Shown piece by piece: positions 1-6,636 of a stretch of DNA of 11,789 nt. The translations under genes and the position numbers were made by a program. Source of the stretch: an archaeon (GTDB lineage Archaea; Iainarchaeota; Iainarchaeia; Iainarchaeales; Iainarchaeaceae); contig JANLHD010000136.1 of NCBI GenBank assembly GCA_024653865.1, positions 1 through 11,789 on the forward strand. Direction: 5' to 3'. The notes beneath the pieces were generated by a model that was not told where the DNA came from, searched no databases, and was given only the letters and a program-made list of their open reading frames with translations. The stretch's first letter is position 1; each line of letters starts with the position of its first letter.

Positions 1-2
1 CA

Positions 3-587
3 CAAGCCCGCAAACAAATCGAGGCGGCGGCGGCAATGCTGCTGCTTGCAAAACGCCCCGTAATTTCGGTGAACGGAAACGTGGCAGCGCTCTGCCCAAA
101 GGAAGTTGCGGCGCTCGCTAAGGCACTTGGGGCAAAAATAGAGGCAAACGTTTTCTACGCGCCGGCAAAGAAAAGAAAAAGGCTGATTGCAAAAGAGTTT
201 GAAAAAATAGGCGCGCAGGCGCTTTGGAAATCCGACGCAAAAATAAAGGGGCTCTCAAGCGAAAGGGCAAATGTTTCACGCGAAGGAATTTACTCGGCGG
301 ACGCCGTTCTTGTGATGCTAGAGGACGGGGACCGCACAATGGCCCTGCACAAAGCCAAAAAAAAGGTGGTTGCAATCGATTTAAACCCTATGAGCAGGAC
401 GCCAAAAACCGCGAACATCGCAATAATCGATGACGTGACACGCGCACTCCCCCTTCTCGAAAAAAAAGTGGTCGAATACCGCTCAAAAAAGCGGGAGTTT
501 TTGGAGAGAAAAGTTAAAAAATTTGACAACCCCATATCATTAAGGAAATCGGAAGAAAGAATTCGGCGCGGAAACGAAAAAACATGA
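3..587 (+). CDS. 4-phosphopantoate--beta-alanine ligase (archaeal phosphopantothenate synthetase), 5' partial
   Basis: This is the C-terminal 194 residues of the archaeal enzyme that joins 4-phosphopantoate to beta-alanine using ATP, giving 4'-phosphopantothenate for coenzyme A synthesis in the cytoplasm. The reading frame is open to the window edge, so the true start lies upstream; an internal ATG at 36 is not the start. Family-typical blocks are visible: SVNGNVAALCPKE near the start, GLSSERANV, a nucleotide-site block EDGDRT, IDLNPMSRT, and DDVTRALP. Family members are about 260 residues, so some 60-70 residues are missing. The stop codon overlaps the next start (ATGA at 584-587), implying cotranscription. 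The C-terminus is rich in Lys and Arg. The identification rests on remembered family motifs. Confidence 0.9.
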   Translation, partial: QARKQIEAAAAMLLLAKRPVISVNGNVAALCPKEVAALAKALGAKIEANVFYAPAKKRKRLIAKEFEKIGAQALWKSDAKIKGLSSERANVSREGIYSADAVLVMLEDGDRTMALHKAKKKVVAIDLNPMSRTPKTANIAIIDDVTRALPLLEKKVVEYRSKKREFLERKVKKFDNPISLRKSEERIRRGNEKT

Positions 588-1147
588 ATGACGAAATAAA
601 AAGGCAAATATTGCACCTTTTGGCAGGAACAATCTGCACCGCAATCCTGCTCTACCTCCCAAAAGAACAAAGCTTAGCCACATTGGTTTTGCTCTTTGGG
701 GGAATTTCCTTTATCGCATACGCGCACTCAAGAATCGGCGCAGTGCCATTCATTAGCCAAATCATTTGGGACGTGGAACGCGGCGGCGAAAAGCGAATAG
801 CTGGAGAAGGCGCGCTTAGCTTTTTTTTGGGAGTGATTTTGGCATCAATCGTGTTCTTTCCCTTCGACAAAATGGTCGCAGTCGGCGCGGTAATTGCCCT
901 TACCTTTGGCGACGGATTTTCAACACTCGCCGGAAAACTCGCGGGAAAGCACAAGACCCAGGGCGACAAGACACTTGAAGGAACCATAGGAGGCGTGGTT
1001 GCCGCGGCAATTGCACTCGCCGCATTCTTCGAACCCGCGACCGCCCTGGTCGCGGCAATTTTTGGAATGCTCGCGGAATATTTGCCCATAAACGACAATT
1101 ACACAATACCGCTCGCCGCAGGAATTGTGCTCTTGATTTTGATTTGA
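584..1147 (+). CDS. SEC59/DGK1/VTE5-family CTP-dependent lipid-alcohol kinase (dolichol kinase-like)
   Basis: A 187-aa membrane protein with about five or six hydrophobic segments. It carries the signatures of the dolichol/phytol/diacylglycerol kinase family, which phosphorylates isoprenoid alcohols or lipids with CTP: RQILHLLAGT at 7-16, ERGGEKRIAGEGALSFFLG at 65-83, FGDGFSTLAGKLAGKHKT at 108-125 and GDKTLEGTIGG at 127-137. The GDG and GDKT.EG motifs are the nucleotide-site hallmarks. The likely role is polyprenol phosphate recycling or archaeal lipid metabolism in the membrane; the substrate cannot be read from sequence. The ATG overlaps the stop of the upstream coenzyme A gene by 4 nt, so translation is probably coupled. 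The length is close to other short archaeal members. Confidence 0.85.
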   Translation: MNDEIKRQILHLLAGTICTAILLYLPKEQSLATLVLLFGGISFIAYAHSRIGAVPFISQIIWDVERGGEKRIAGEGALSFFLGVILASIVFFPFDKMVAVGAVIALTFGDGFSTLAGKLAGKHKTQGDKTLEGTIGGVVAAAIALAAFFEPATALVAAIFGMLAEYLPINDNYTIPLAAGIVLLILI

Positions 1148-1163
1148 GAGCCAAATCAACTAT

Positions 1164-1172
1164 TTTTTAAAG
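1164..1172 (+). promoter_or_regulatory. Candidate TATA box of the tRNA-Arg gene
   Basis: TTTTTTAAA lies about 40 nt before the mature tRNA 5' end, within the 61-nt gap after the kinase gene. A start site about 25 nt downstream would leave a short 5' leader for RNase P. It is the only clear AT-rich TATA-like element in the gap. Confidence 0.5.
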
Positions 1173-1208
1173 CTTAGCAAGCCGAATTATAGAAACCAGG
1201 GCAAAAAT

Positions 1209-1283
1209 GGGCCGGTAGCTCAGCTTGGATAGAGCACTTCCCTCCTAAGGAAGGGGTCGTGAGTTCAAATCCCACCCGGCCCG
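1209..1283 (+). tRNA. tRNA-Arg (anticodon CCT)
   Basis: The full cloverleaf folds by eye. The acceptor stem pairs GGGCCGG (1209-1215) with CCGGCCC (1276-1282), followed by discriminator G1283. The D stem is GCTC/GAGC. The anticodon stem is CTTCC/GGAAG with loop CTCCTAA, giving anticodon CCT at 1244-1246 (reads AGG). The T arm has loop TTCAAAT. CCA is not encoded and no intron is present. One oddity is the T stem GTGAG/CCCAC, which holds an A-C mismatch at the second pair from the loop (1262/1272). Downstream sequence is T-rich (1289-1295), compatible with termination. Confidence 0.96.
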
Positions 1284-1379
1284 TGCCTCATTTTCTTGGC
1301 AACACACCCTCGCCAACCAAGCCCATAACCCCCCAAACCAGCGTATACATAAAGGAATTTGGGGTTTTGGCTCTTAAGA

Positions 1380-1468
1380 TTTATTAACAAGTTAAGGGTC
1401 AATTATACACGAGAGCTCTTTTTTGCGTTAATAAAAAAACAGGGGAGCCGAATTTAACGGAGGGGTGA
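1380..1468 (+). promoter_or_regulatory. ftsZ leader: candidate TATA box and strong ribosome binding site
   Basis: The 188-nt gap between the tRNA and ftsZ holds TTTATTAA at 1380-1387, a plausible TATA box giving a leader of some 60 nt. A second AT-rich stretch at 1428-1440 could be an alternative. GGAGGGGTGA at 1459-1468 closely matches the anti-Shine-Dalgarno sequence, 3 nt before the GTG start, and fixes that start. Further up, CCCCAAA (1331-1337) and TTTGGGG (1358-1364) can pair around a 20-nt loop. Which promoter is used is not certain. Confidence 0.5.
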
Positions 1469-1471
1469 AAC

Positions 1472-2542
1472 GTGAAGTCTTTAGTTAGCAGTGCTGTAAA
1501 CACTGAAACAAAAACAACAAACGCCAGGATCGAGGAGTTTGACACTCCAAAAATCATGGTCATAGGATGCGGAGGAGCCGGCTGCAACGCAGTTAATAGG
1601 CTCGCCAAAATGAACATCAAGGGAGCGGAGCTTGCGGCAATAAACACCGACAAGCAGCACCTTGCAATGATAGGCGATGACATCACAAAAGTGCTCATCG
1701 GAAAAAGCGTAACAAGAGGCCTAGGAGCCGGCGGATACCCGGAAATAGGCGCAAAAGCGGCCGAAGTCAGCAAGGGCGACTTGGTCCAACTAATGAACAA
1801 CATCGACATGCTCTTTGTGAGCGCAGGAATGGGAGGAGGAACCGGAACAGGCTCCGCACCTATTGTCGCTCAAATAGCAAAGGACCAGGGCGCGATCGTT
1901 GTCTCAATAGTGACATACCCTTTCTCGCTTGAAAGGTCAAGGATGATTTCCGCGGAAGCGGGAATAGCAAAGCTAAGCGAGTTCTCGGACACCGTGGTTG
2001 TAATAGACAACAACAGGCTCGTAAAACTCGTGCCAAACCTGCCCATACAGGACGCATTCAAGGTCGCGGACGAGGTAATCGCAAGAACAGTGAGGGGAAT
2101 CACGGAAACAATTACCCAGCCCTCGCTAATCAACCTCGACTTTGCGGACATTAGAAGCGTAATGAAGAACAAGGGCCTCTCACTTATCGCGGTGGGCGAA
2201 TCAAAAAGCGTCAACAAGGTCAAGGATGCGGTCGAAGACACGCTAAGCAACACCTTGCTCGACGTCGACATTGCGGGAGCTGAAGGAGTGCTAATCCACA
2301 TCACAGGAGGGCCTGACCTCACACTAGGCGAAGCCAACGAAGTTGGAACCCTACTGACGGACAGGGTTGACCCAAAAGCCTCGGTTATCTGGGGAGCAAG
2401 GGTTGACAACACATTCTCGGACAAGATTGAAATTATCGCAATCTTCACCGGAGTGAACAGCCCATACCTCACGGGAAAGCACAAGCAAGCGGCCCAAAAA
2501 ATCGAGTCATACGACAGGGAATTCGGGCTAAAAACACTTTAA
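1472..2542 (+). CDS. ftsZ: Cell division protein FtsZ
   Basis: A 356-aa tubulin-family GTPase that polymerises into the division ring at midcell. The N-terminal tail (about 26 aa) precedes the GTPase fold. The nucleotide loop GCGGAGCN is at 32-39, the tubulin signature GGGTGTG at 121-127, and the catalytic T7 loop NLDFAD at 221-226 is intact, so GTP hydrolysis on polymerisation is expected. The C-terminal domain ends with a short tail (SYDREFGLKTL) and no long linker. The start is GTG with a strong GGAGGGGTGA site. In many archaea ftsZ is followed by secE and nusG; here it stands alone and is closed by a hairpin terminator. It resembles FtsZ1-type archaeal proteins, though subtype assignment would need a tree. 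Confidence 0.97.
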   Translation: MKSLVSSAVNTETKTTNARIEEFDTPKIMVIGCGGAGCNAVNRLAKMNIKGAELAAINTDKQHLAMIGDDITKVLIGKSVTRGLGAGGYPEIGAKAAEVSKGDLVQLMNNIDMLFVSAGMGGGTGTGSAPIVAQIAKDQGAIVVSIVTYPFSLERSRMISAEAGIAKLSEFSDTVVVIDNNRLVKLVPNLPIQDAFKVADEVIARTVRGITETITQPSLINLDFADIRSVMKNKGLSLIAVGESKSVNKVKDAVEDTLSNTLLDVDIAGAEGVLIHITGGPDLTLGEANEVGTLLTDRVDPKASVIWGARVDNTFSDKIEIIAIFTGVNSPYLTGKHKQAAQKIESYDREFGLKTL

Positions 2543-2554
2543 ACAAAAACAAAC

Positions 2555-2590
2555 TTTGGCGGGAATTTCCCGCCAAAACAACTTTTTTTT
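2555..2590 (+). terminator. Intrinsic-like terminator after ftsZ
   Basis: A perfect 9-bp stem TTTGGCGGG (2555-2563) / CCCGCCAAA (2569-2577) with loop AATTT is followed 5 nt later by eight T residues (2583-2590). It lies 12 nt after the ftsZ stop. The neighbouring gene on the other strand ends just downstream at 2614, so this also separates convergent transcripts. Confidence 0.75.
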
Positions 2591-2613
2591 CCAAAAAAAA
2601 TGCGGAACTAATT

Positions 2614-2769
2614 TTACCTCATTATGAGGAAAACAACGCTTACAAGGAAAAAAACAATTGTAAGATAGGGGTTCAGAAAATCAAGCGGCGCGGGAATAAC
2701 CTGAATGAGGCCCCCAAGCCCTGCGCCAAAAAAAAGCATTGCAACACTGAACTTGTCGATTGAAAACAT
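2614..2769 (-). CDS. Small two-helix membrane protein (51 aa), unrecognised
   Basis: The reading frame encodes 51 residues beginning MFSIDKFSVAMLFFGAG and ending VVFLIMR, with stop TAA at 2616-2614. Two hydrophobic helices are visible: about residues 8-25 (Gly-rich, FFGAGLGGLI) and 36-50 (LTIVFFLVSVVFLIM), joined by a Pro-containing turn (VIPAPLDFLNP). No family is recognised; it is not a clear Sec61-beta, SecE or SecG. Support for a real gene is the composition and a TATA box with downstream CGGTTT placed exactly as in the promoter of the divergent regulator at 2905. That arrangement predicts a leaderless message starting at or near the ATG, and shared control with the regulator. Confidence 0.7.
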   Translation of the reverse strand: MFSIDKFSVAMLFFGAGLGGLIQVIPAPLDFLNPYLTIVFFLVSVVFLIMR

Positions 2770-2785
2770 ACTACCTACATACGCT

Positions 2786-2800
2786 AAACCGATTAATAAT
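2786..2800 (-). promoter_or_regulatory. Promoter/operator of the 51-aa membrane protein
   Basis: On the minus strand this reads GGATTATTAATCGGTTT. The TATA-like TTATTAAT is centred about 27 nt before the ATG at 2769, right for a leaderless archaeal transcript. TTAATCGGTTT (2796-2786) is identical to the plus-strand element at 2877-2887, and both end 16-17 nt before their start codons. Confidence 0.6.
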
Positions 2801-2823
2801 CCTTACCAACAAACCCACACAAA

Positions 2824-2833
2824 AAACCGGTTT
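2824..2833. promoter_or_regulatory. Palindrome AAACCGGTTT between divergent promoters
   Basis: A perfect 10-bp palindrome sharing the CGGTTT half-site found at both flanking promoters (2786-2796 and 2877-2887). It sits in the middle of the 135-bp divergent intergenic region. Inferred to be a symmetric operator for the XRE-family regulator encoded next door; binding is not shown by sequence alone. Confidence 0.5.
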
Positions 2834-2873
2834 CGACATTCAACTGTTTTTAAAATGGGCAATTGACGAAACC

Positions 2874-2887
2874 TTTTTAATCGGTTT
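2874..2887 (+). promoter_or_regulatory. Promoter/operator of the XRE-family regulator
   Basis: TTTTTAA (2874-2880) is centred 28 nt before the ATG at 2905, consistent with a leaderless transcript. It runs into TCGGTTT. TTAATCGGTTT (2877-2887) is the exact copy of the element at the opposite promoter. A protein bound here would mask the TATA box, suggesting autorepression. Confidence 0.6.
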
Positions 2888-2904
2888 TTCCCCTAAACAA
2901 TACC

Positions 2905-3606
2905 ATGAACCAACTTGCAACCACCATAGCCGGGGAAATAGCCCTTTCAAAGGACCCGGGCTCTAGCATGAAGAAATGGAGGGAAATCTTCGGGGTTTCC
3001 CAAACAGAGCTCGCCGAGGTCCTAAAGGTCTCATCCTCGACAATTTCTGATTATGAGGGCGGAAGAAGAAAAAGCCCGGGGATTGGGGTAGTTGCAAGGC
3101 TTGTGCAAAGCCTTTTGGACGTCGACGAGAAGCGCGGGGGAAAGGTAAAAAAACAGCTCGAGCAAAACTTTGCCCCAAAAGCCGATGTATTCGACATAGC
3201 CGAATTCTCAAAGGCAATCAACGGAAAAAAATTCATGGAACTAATCGGGGCCGAATGCGTTGCGAACCCCGGAAAACTAAAGGACACCAGCATTTACGGC
3301 TACAGCATCATAGATTCACTCAAAGTAATCCTTGATGTCCCCGTGCACGATTACATGAAAATGTACGGAAAAACCCCCGAGCGCGCGCTCATATTCATGC
3401 AAGTCGGCTCTGGAAGAAGCCCAATGATTGCTGTAAAAGTCGGCAGGTTCTCAACCGACATGAGGCCAAGCATAGTGGTGCTTCACGGAATCGACAAGGT
3501 CGACCCCATTGCACAAAAAATTGCGGAGGCAGAAAAAATACCCCTGCTCATAACAACGCGCGGAATCGACGAAATAAAAAAATCCCTCAAAGAATTCGAG
3601 GCCTAG
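2905..3606 (+). CDS. XRE-family HTH transcriptional regulator (archaeal COG1709-like)
   Basis: A 233-aa protein with an N-terminal lambda-repressor-type helix-turn-helix at about residues 22-72. The segments FGVSQTELAEVLKVSSSTIS and DYEGGRRKSPGIG are typical of the archaeal COG1709 regulators. A C-terminal domain (about 95-230) of alpha/beta character has no evident catalytic motif and may sense a ligand or dimerise; it includes YGYSIIDSL, ALIFMQVGSG and a final TTRGIDEIKKSLKEF. It is probably leaderless. The divergent neighbour is a 51-aa membrane protein with the same promoter element, so autoregulation plus control of that gene is the simplest model. Its TAG stop (3604-3606) overlaps the stop of nmd3 on the other strand. 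Family assignment is firm for the HTH and moderate for COG1709. Confidence 0.88.
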   Translation: MNQLATTIAGEIALSKDPGSSMKKWREIFGVSQTELAEVLKVSSSTISDYEGGRRKSPGIGVVARLVQSLLDVDEKRGGKVKKQLEQNFAPKADVFDIAEFSKAINGKKFMELIGAECVANPGKLKDTSIYGYSIIDSLKVILDVPVHDYMKMYGKTPERALIFMQVGSGRSPMIAVKVGRFSTDMRPSIVVLHGIDKVDPIAQKIAEAEKIPLLITTRGIDEIKKSLKEFEA

Positions 3607-4337
3607 GGCTTTTTGCCAAAAAACCTTATGCAAAAAGTGTGCCTATAATTCTCCTTCCCCTGCTTGTCAAGGCCAATCAACTTGTTCGAATACGTGACCT
3701 CGGCCTTTTTGGATTTGGTGAACCTGCGCGCAACCATTTTTGCCGCCTTTTTGGAGCCAATGTACAAATCATAACCACCGCGCACCTTCTTTGTATCAAT
3801 CGCCTCCGCAAGATCATCCCCGCGCTCCCTCACTGTTTGCAGCGCCACAAGAACTTCCTGCACACCCTCGCGCTGGCGCTCAATCAATGGGACATCCTCG
3901 AACCTAATCTGGATTATCGCCTCGTGGTAATAGGAAACAAGCTTCATTGACGCGTCGGAAAGCACCTGGTCAAAATCCAATTTCACATTCTCCTTGAAAG
4001 GAATTGTAAGATCGTCTATTTTCACGTCGAAAGAAATCTCCGCTTTCATTAAATCCTCATGCCCCTCGGACGAGAGCACAATGGAGAGGTTTTGCGGCAA
4101 AAGCCTTGCCGGCCTTGCCATCTTCATTATGTGCTCTTTTAGGATTTTTGCGATATTCTCATCCGTATTCGCAAGCCAAAGCCTGCCGTGGCGGATCTTG
4201 CCATTGCGCCTATCCTTTTGGATCGAAATTTTTTTGGGCAACTCAAAAAGCCTGTTCGCGCCCGTATAGCACTCCTTGCAAAGACCGCCAATTAGGCTTT
4301 CGGTTTGCTTCCCGCACTTTACGCAAAAGCGCTTCAT
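3603..4337 (-). CDS. NMD3 family protein (archaeal, large-subunit biogenesis factor homologue)
   Basis: A 244-aa homologue of eukaryotic NMD3, the 60S export adaptor. Archaea have no nuclear export, so a role in large-subunit maturation or anti-association is inferred. The N-terminus has a zinc-binding pair CVKC (5-8) and CKEC (20-23), followed by LFELPKKISIQ. The middle holds the alpha/beta domain, and a C-terminal part (GGYDLYIGSKKAAKMVARRF) is typical of the family and KH/OB-like in character. It is shorter than eukaryotic NMD3 (about 500 aa), as usual for archaea. The ATG overlaps the upstream membrane-protein stop (ATGA at 4337-4334 on the minus strand). It is the last gene of the aCPSF2 operon and meets the regulator gene tail to tail. 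Confidence 0.9.
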   Translation of the reverse strand: MKRFCVKCGKQTESLIGGLCKECYTGANRLFELPKKISIQKDRRNGKIRHGRLWLANTDENIAKILKEHIMKMARPARLLPQNLSIVLSSEGHEDLMKAEISFDVKIDDLTIPFKENVKLDFDQVLSDASMKLVSYYHEAIIQIRFEDVPLIERQREGVQEVLVALQTVRERGDDLAEAIDTKKVRGGYDLYIGSKKAAKMVARRFTKSKKAEVTYSNKLIGLDKQGKENYRHTFCIRFFGKKP

Positions 4338-5146
4338 TTCACGCCACCCACATATTTATAATAAAAAACCGGGTTCAAAACGTACAAATAACTATACACG
4401 TACGCCACCAAAAAACGCGTGAGCAAAAAACCCGCCCAATACAAAACGGACTGCGGACCCGAAGGAAAGGCCTCTATCAAAAAAGCGAGCGCGAAAGAAA
4501 TAACCGAGAGCAAAAAACTAAGCAAGGTAGCCTTTCCGACCCCCCACTTGTTTTTCAGAGAGAGCGAAACCGACCTCGAAAGAGAATGAGAAACCGAATT
4601 CTTTTCATACGCGACAATTGGGTAGAGCAAATAAAAAAAGAACACGAACCCGAGCAGCAAAAGCGCGAAAATAAACGCAACCGCGAGCAAAACCGCAAAA
4701 AAAACCTCGAATTCGAGGCCCGAAGAAATTGCGCCAAAAACAACCGCAACCGAAACCACGCCAAAAAAAATTGCGGCAACCAAAAAAAGCAATTCCACGG
4801 CCAAAAGAGACGGCAAAAAAGAGCCCATGCGCGAAAACGCCTCCTTTGCGGCAAAAACCAAAGAAACCTTTTTCCCGGATTCAGCCTGCCTCACCATGAA
4901 AGGATACAAAGAAGCCACAAAAATGTCCAAAACATTTATCCCAAAAGTAACTACCAGCAGGAAAAAAAGCTCATCCAAAGTGACGAGTTCGGGCACGAAC
5001 AAAACATCGAGGGAAACATCTGCAACCGCGAGCATGGCAAAGCCATAGAGCAGCGCAACCAAAAACTTTGGCAAAATAAAAATCGGGCGCGAAGAGAAAA
5101 CCCCAAAAGAGTGCCTTAGCACGGAAAAAAATTTCGAATCCGCCAC
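4334..5146 (-). CDS. Six-helix integral membrane protein of unknown function
   Basis: A 270-aa, very Phe/Leu/Val-rich protein with about six transmembrane segments (approximately residues 22-45, 56-82, 110-140, 147-178, 205-226 and 232-258). A cytoplasmic-looking loop between the fourth and fifth (YEKNSVSHSLSRSVSLSLKN) resembles the helix seen in DUF4013/DUF975-like archaeal and bacterial membrane proteins, which lack a defined activity. No catalytic motif is visible. The start is GTG at 5146, 15 nt after the aCPSF2 stop, with only a weak GGGCTGGG site; no other good start lies nearby. The stop overlaps the nmd3 start, so it is translationally coupled to it. The family link is tentative. Confidence 0.8.
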   Translation of the reverse strand: MADSKFFSVLRHSFGVFSSRPIFILPKFLVALLYGFAMLAVADVSLDVLFVPELVTLDELFFLLVVTFGINVLDIFVASLYPFMVRQAESGKKVSLVFAAKEAFSRMGSFLPSLLAVELLFLVAAIFFGVVSVAVVFGAISSGLEFEVFFAVLLAVAFIFALLLLGFVFFFYLLYPIVAYEKNSVSHSLSRSVSLSLKNKWGVGKATLLSFLLSVISFALAFLIEAFPSGPQSVLYWAGFLLTRFLVAYVYSYLYVLNPVFYYKYVGGVK

Positions 5147-5161
5147 AAAAAAAGCCCAGCC

Positions 5162-6427
5162 CTAGAGTTCTATTTCCTTTCCAAGCTCGGGAATTATCGC
5201 CTCGAAACCTTCGGCCTTTATGTCGCGCGCGAACTTTCCTGTGACCGTCTTGTCGCCGTGCACGCAAATTACCTTCTCCGGAGAAAGCTTTTTTATCGCC
5301 CTGAACAATTCATCCCTGCCCGCGTGCGCACTGAAATCATAATGCTGAACATCTGCCTTCACCTTCACATTCAGGCCCTCGAGGTTGATTTTGCCCGTTT
5401 CGAGAAGGGTCCTTCCCGGGGTTTCCTCAACCTGGAAACCCGTGAGCATTATCTTCGAGTTCTTGTCATTGTAAATTTCCGGCAAGTACGCATACACAGA
5501 GCCGCCCTGCATCATTCCCGAAGTGCACACAATAATGCTAGGCTGCTTGAGGGCGGATTTTCTCATCTTGAAATTCTTCACCCAATTCACCTTCTCAAGG
5601 GCCCTTTTCAATAATTTGTGGTCCTTCAAAAAAGACGGGTTGTCCAAATACACGCGCGCAACCTTCTGCCCCATTCCGTCATAATAAATCGGGGCCTCGA
5701 CATTGTACTCGCTCAAAACATCGATTATTTCCTGGCTCCTCCCGACCGCAAAGCTCGGCAAGAGCGCGTGGCCGCCGCGGTCAATTGTCTCCTGCACGTT
5801 TTCCACAAACCTCTTCTCGGTTTCCTTCCTCGAAGGGTGGTCGCGATCGCCATAAGTGCTCTCGGTGATCAAATAATCGCACTCCTTCACCTTCTCAAAC
5901 TCCGCGGGACCATGCAACCTGGTCTCCACATACCTATAATCCCCCGAATAAACCAGGGTTTTGTTCCTCAATTTCAATTCGGTGATCGCGGAGCCAACAA
6001 TGTGGCCAGCATCATAAAAAGTGACCTGGGTGTTGTCGGTAATGTGCATTGGCTTGTCGTAGCCGATTGGAAAAGTGAATTTTTCGGTCTTGGTAATCTC
6101 ATCCTTGTCAAACTTCGCATCCATCCCCTCAAGGCCCGCAATCTTTAACGTGTCATACCACAAAATCTTGGCAATATCTAGCGTGGGAGGCGTCATGTAC
6201 GCGAGGCAATTCGTCTCCTTGAACAAATGCGGGAGATTTCCCGAGTGGTCCAGGTGCGCGTGCGAAATGATCGCCGCATTCAAATTCGTTTTCACGGGCA
6301 AAGGGTACTCCGTGCCGTGCGGAGTTAACTTCACCCCATAATCAAGGAGAATCTTGTCCCCATCATCAACCAAAAAAGCGCTTCTCCCAACTTCCTGCGA
6401 AGCGCCCTTAAACGTTAGCCTAACCAT
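5162..6427 (-). CDS. aCPSF2-type beta-CASP metallo-beta-lactamase ribonuclease
   Basis: A 421-aa nuclease of the archaeal CPSF73/aCPSF2 group, which processes RNA 3' or 5' ends in the cytoplasm. There is no N-terminal KH domain, which separates it from aCPSF1. Motif 2 HAHLDH is at 56-61, motif 3 His in DAGHIVGSA is His142, motif 4 Asp in SGDY is Asp163, and motif A Glu in ITESTYGD is Glu189. Motif B is FSAHAG (His368) and motif C is CVHGDK (His390), so all zinc and catalytic residues are present. A longer reading frame reaches 6529, but the ATG at 6427 is preferred. It has GAGGA 7 nt upstream and a TATA box further up, and starts MVRLTFKGASQEVGRS as family members do. It is first in an operon with a membrane protein and nmd3. 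Confidence 0.93.
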   Translation of the reverse strand: MVRLTFKGASQEVGRSAFLVDDGDKILLDYGVKLTPHGTEYPLPVKTNLNAAIISHAHLDHSGNLPHLFKETNCLAYMTPPTLDIAKILWYDTLKIAGLEGMDAKFDKDEITKTEKFTFPIGYDKPMHITDNTQVTFYDAGHIVGSAITELKLRNKTLVYSGDYRYVETRLHGPAEFEKVKECDYLITESTYGDRDHPSRKETEKRFVENVQETIDRGGHALLPSFAVGRSQEIIDVLSEYNVEAPIYYDGMGQKVARVYLDNPSFLKDHKLLKRALEKVNWVKNFKMRKSALKQPSIIVCTSGMMQGGSVYAYLPEIYNDKNSKIMLTGFQVEETPGRTLLETGKINLEGLNVKVKADVQHYDFSAHAGRDELFRAIKKLSPEKVICVHGDKTVTGKFARDIKAEGFEAIIPELGKEIEL

Positions 6428-6433
6428 ACAAAT

Positions 6434-6465
6434 CCTCAAAACATTAGGGCGGACAAGGTTTATAA
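6434..6465 (-). promoter_or_regulatory. Promoter and ribosome site of the aCPSF2 operon
   Basis: On the minus strand TTATAAA (6465-6459) is centred about 35 nt before the ATG at 6427, giving a short leader of roughly 10 nt. GAGGA (6437-6433) supplies a Shine-Dalgarno site. Together they support the 6427 start over the upstream extension. Confidence 0.55.
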
Positions 6466-6548
6466 TGGTATTTTGGGTTTTTTTGGCAAAACCGCAGGAA
6501 TTTGCTTCCCCCACCAATATCGCCCCCAAATTTCAATTTGAACCATTA

Positions 6549-6589
6549 GCACAAGGCGGCACAGGTTTGCACAGGTTTTGCACCGGCAA
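6549..6589 (+). repeat. Phased GCACAGG repeats upstream of the PIN gene
   Basis: Four units follow one another at 10-11 bp steps: GCACAAGGCG (6549), GCACAGGTTT (6559), GCACAGGTTT (6569) and GCACCGGCAA (6580). The middle two are identical. The array lies just upstream of the TATA-like AATAAAAA at 6605-6612, itself about 28 nt before the PIN start. One-turn spacing suggests a protein-binding site on one DNA face. The 209-nt gap from 6428 to 6636 contains no convincing gene. Confidence 0.55.
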
Positions 6590-6604
6590 CCACGCCCAAA
6601 AGCG

Positions 6605-6612
6605 AATAAAAA
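6605..6612 (+). promoter_or_regulatory. Candidate TATA box of the PIN gene
   Basis: AATAAAAA is centred about 28 nt before the ATG at 6637, with no ribosome site before that ATG, consistent with a leaderless transcript. Confidence 0.4.
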
Positions 6613-6636
6613 GAAGACCAAGCACAAACCACTTGA

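Noticed and set aside
2760..2966. Plus-strand frame of 68 codons upstream of the XRE regulator
   Set aside because: It crosses the divergent promoter and operators and runs out of frame into the regulator gene.
4106..5119. Long plus-strand open frame of 337 codons
   Set aside because: It is antisense to the membrane-protein and nmd3 genes; its Lys/Asn/Arg/Gln-rich product is the complement of Phe/Leu/Val codons and has no domain.
6428..6529. N-terminal extension of the aCPSF2 protein by 34 residues
   Set aside because: It would run through the TATA box, and family members begin at the MVRLTF start, which has its own GAGGA site.
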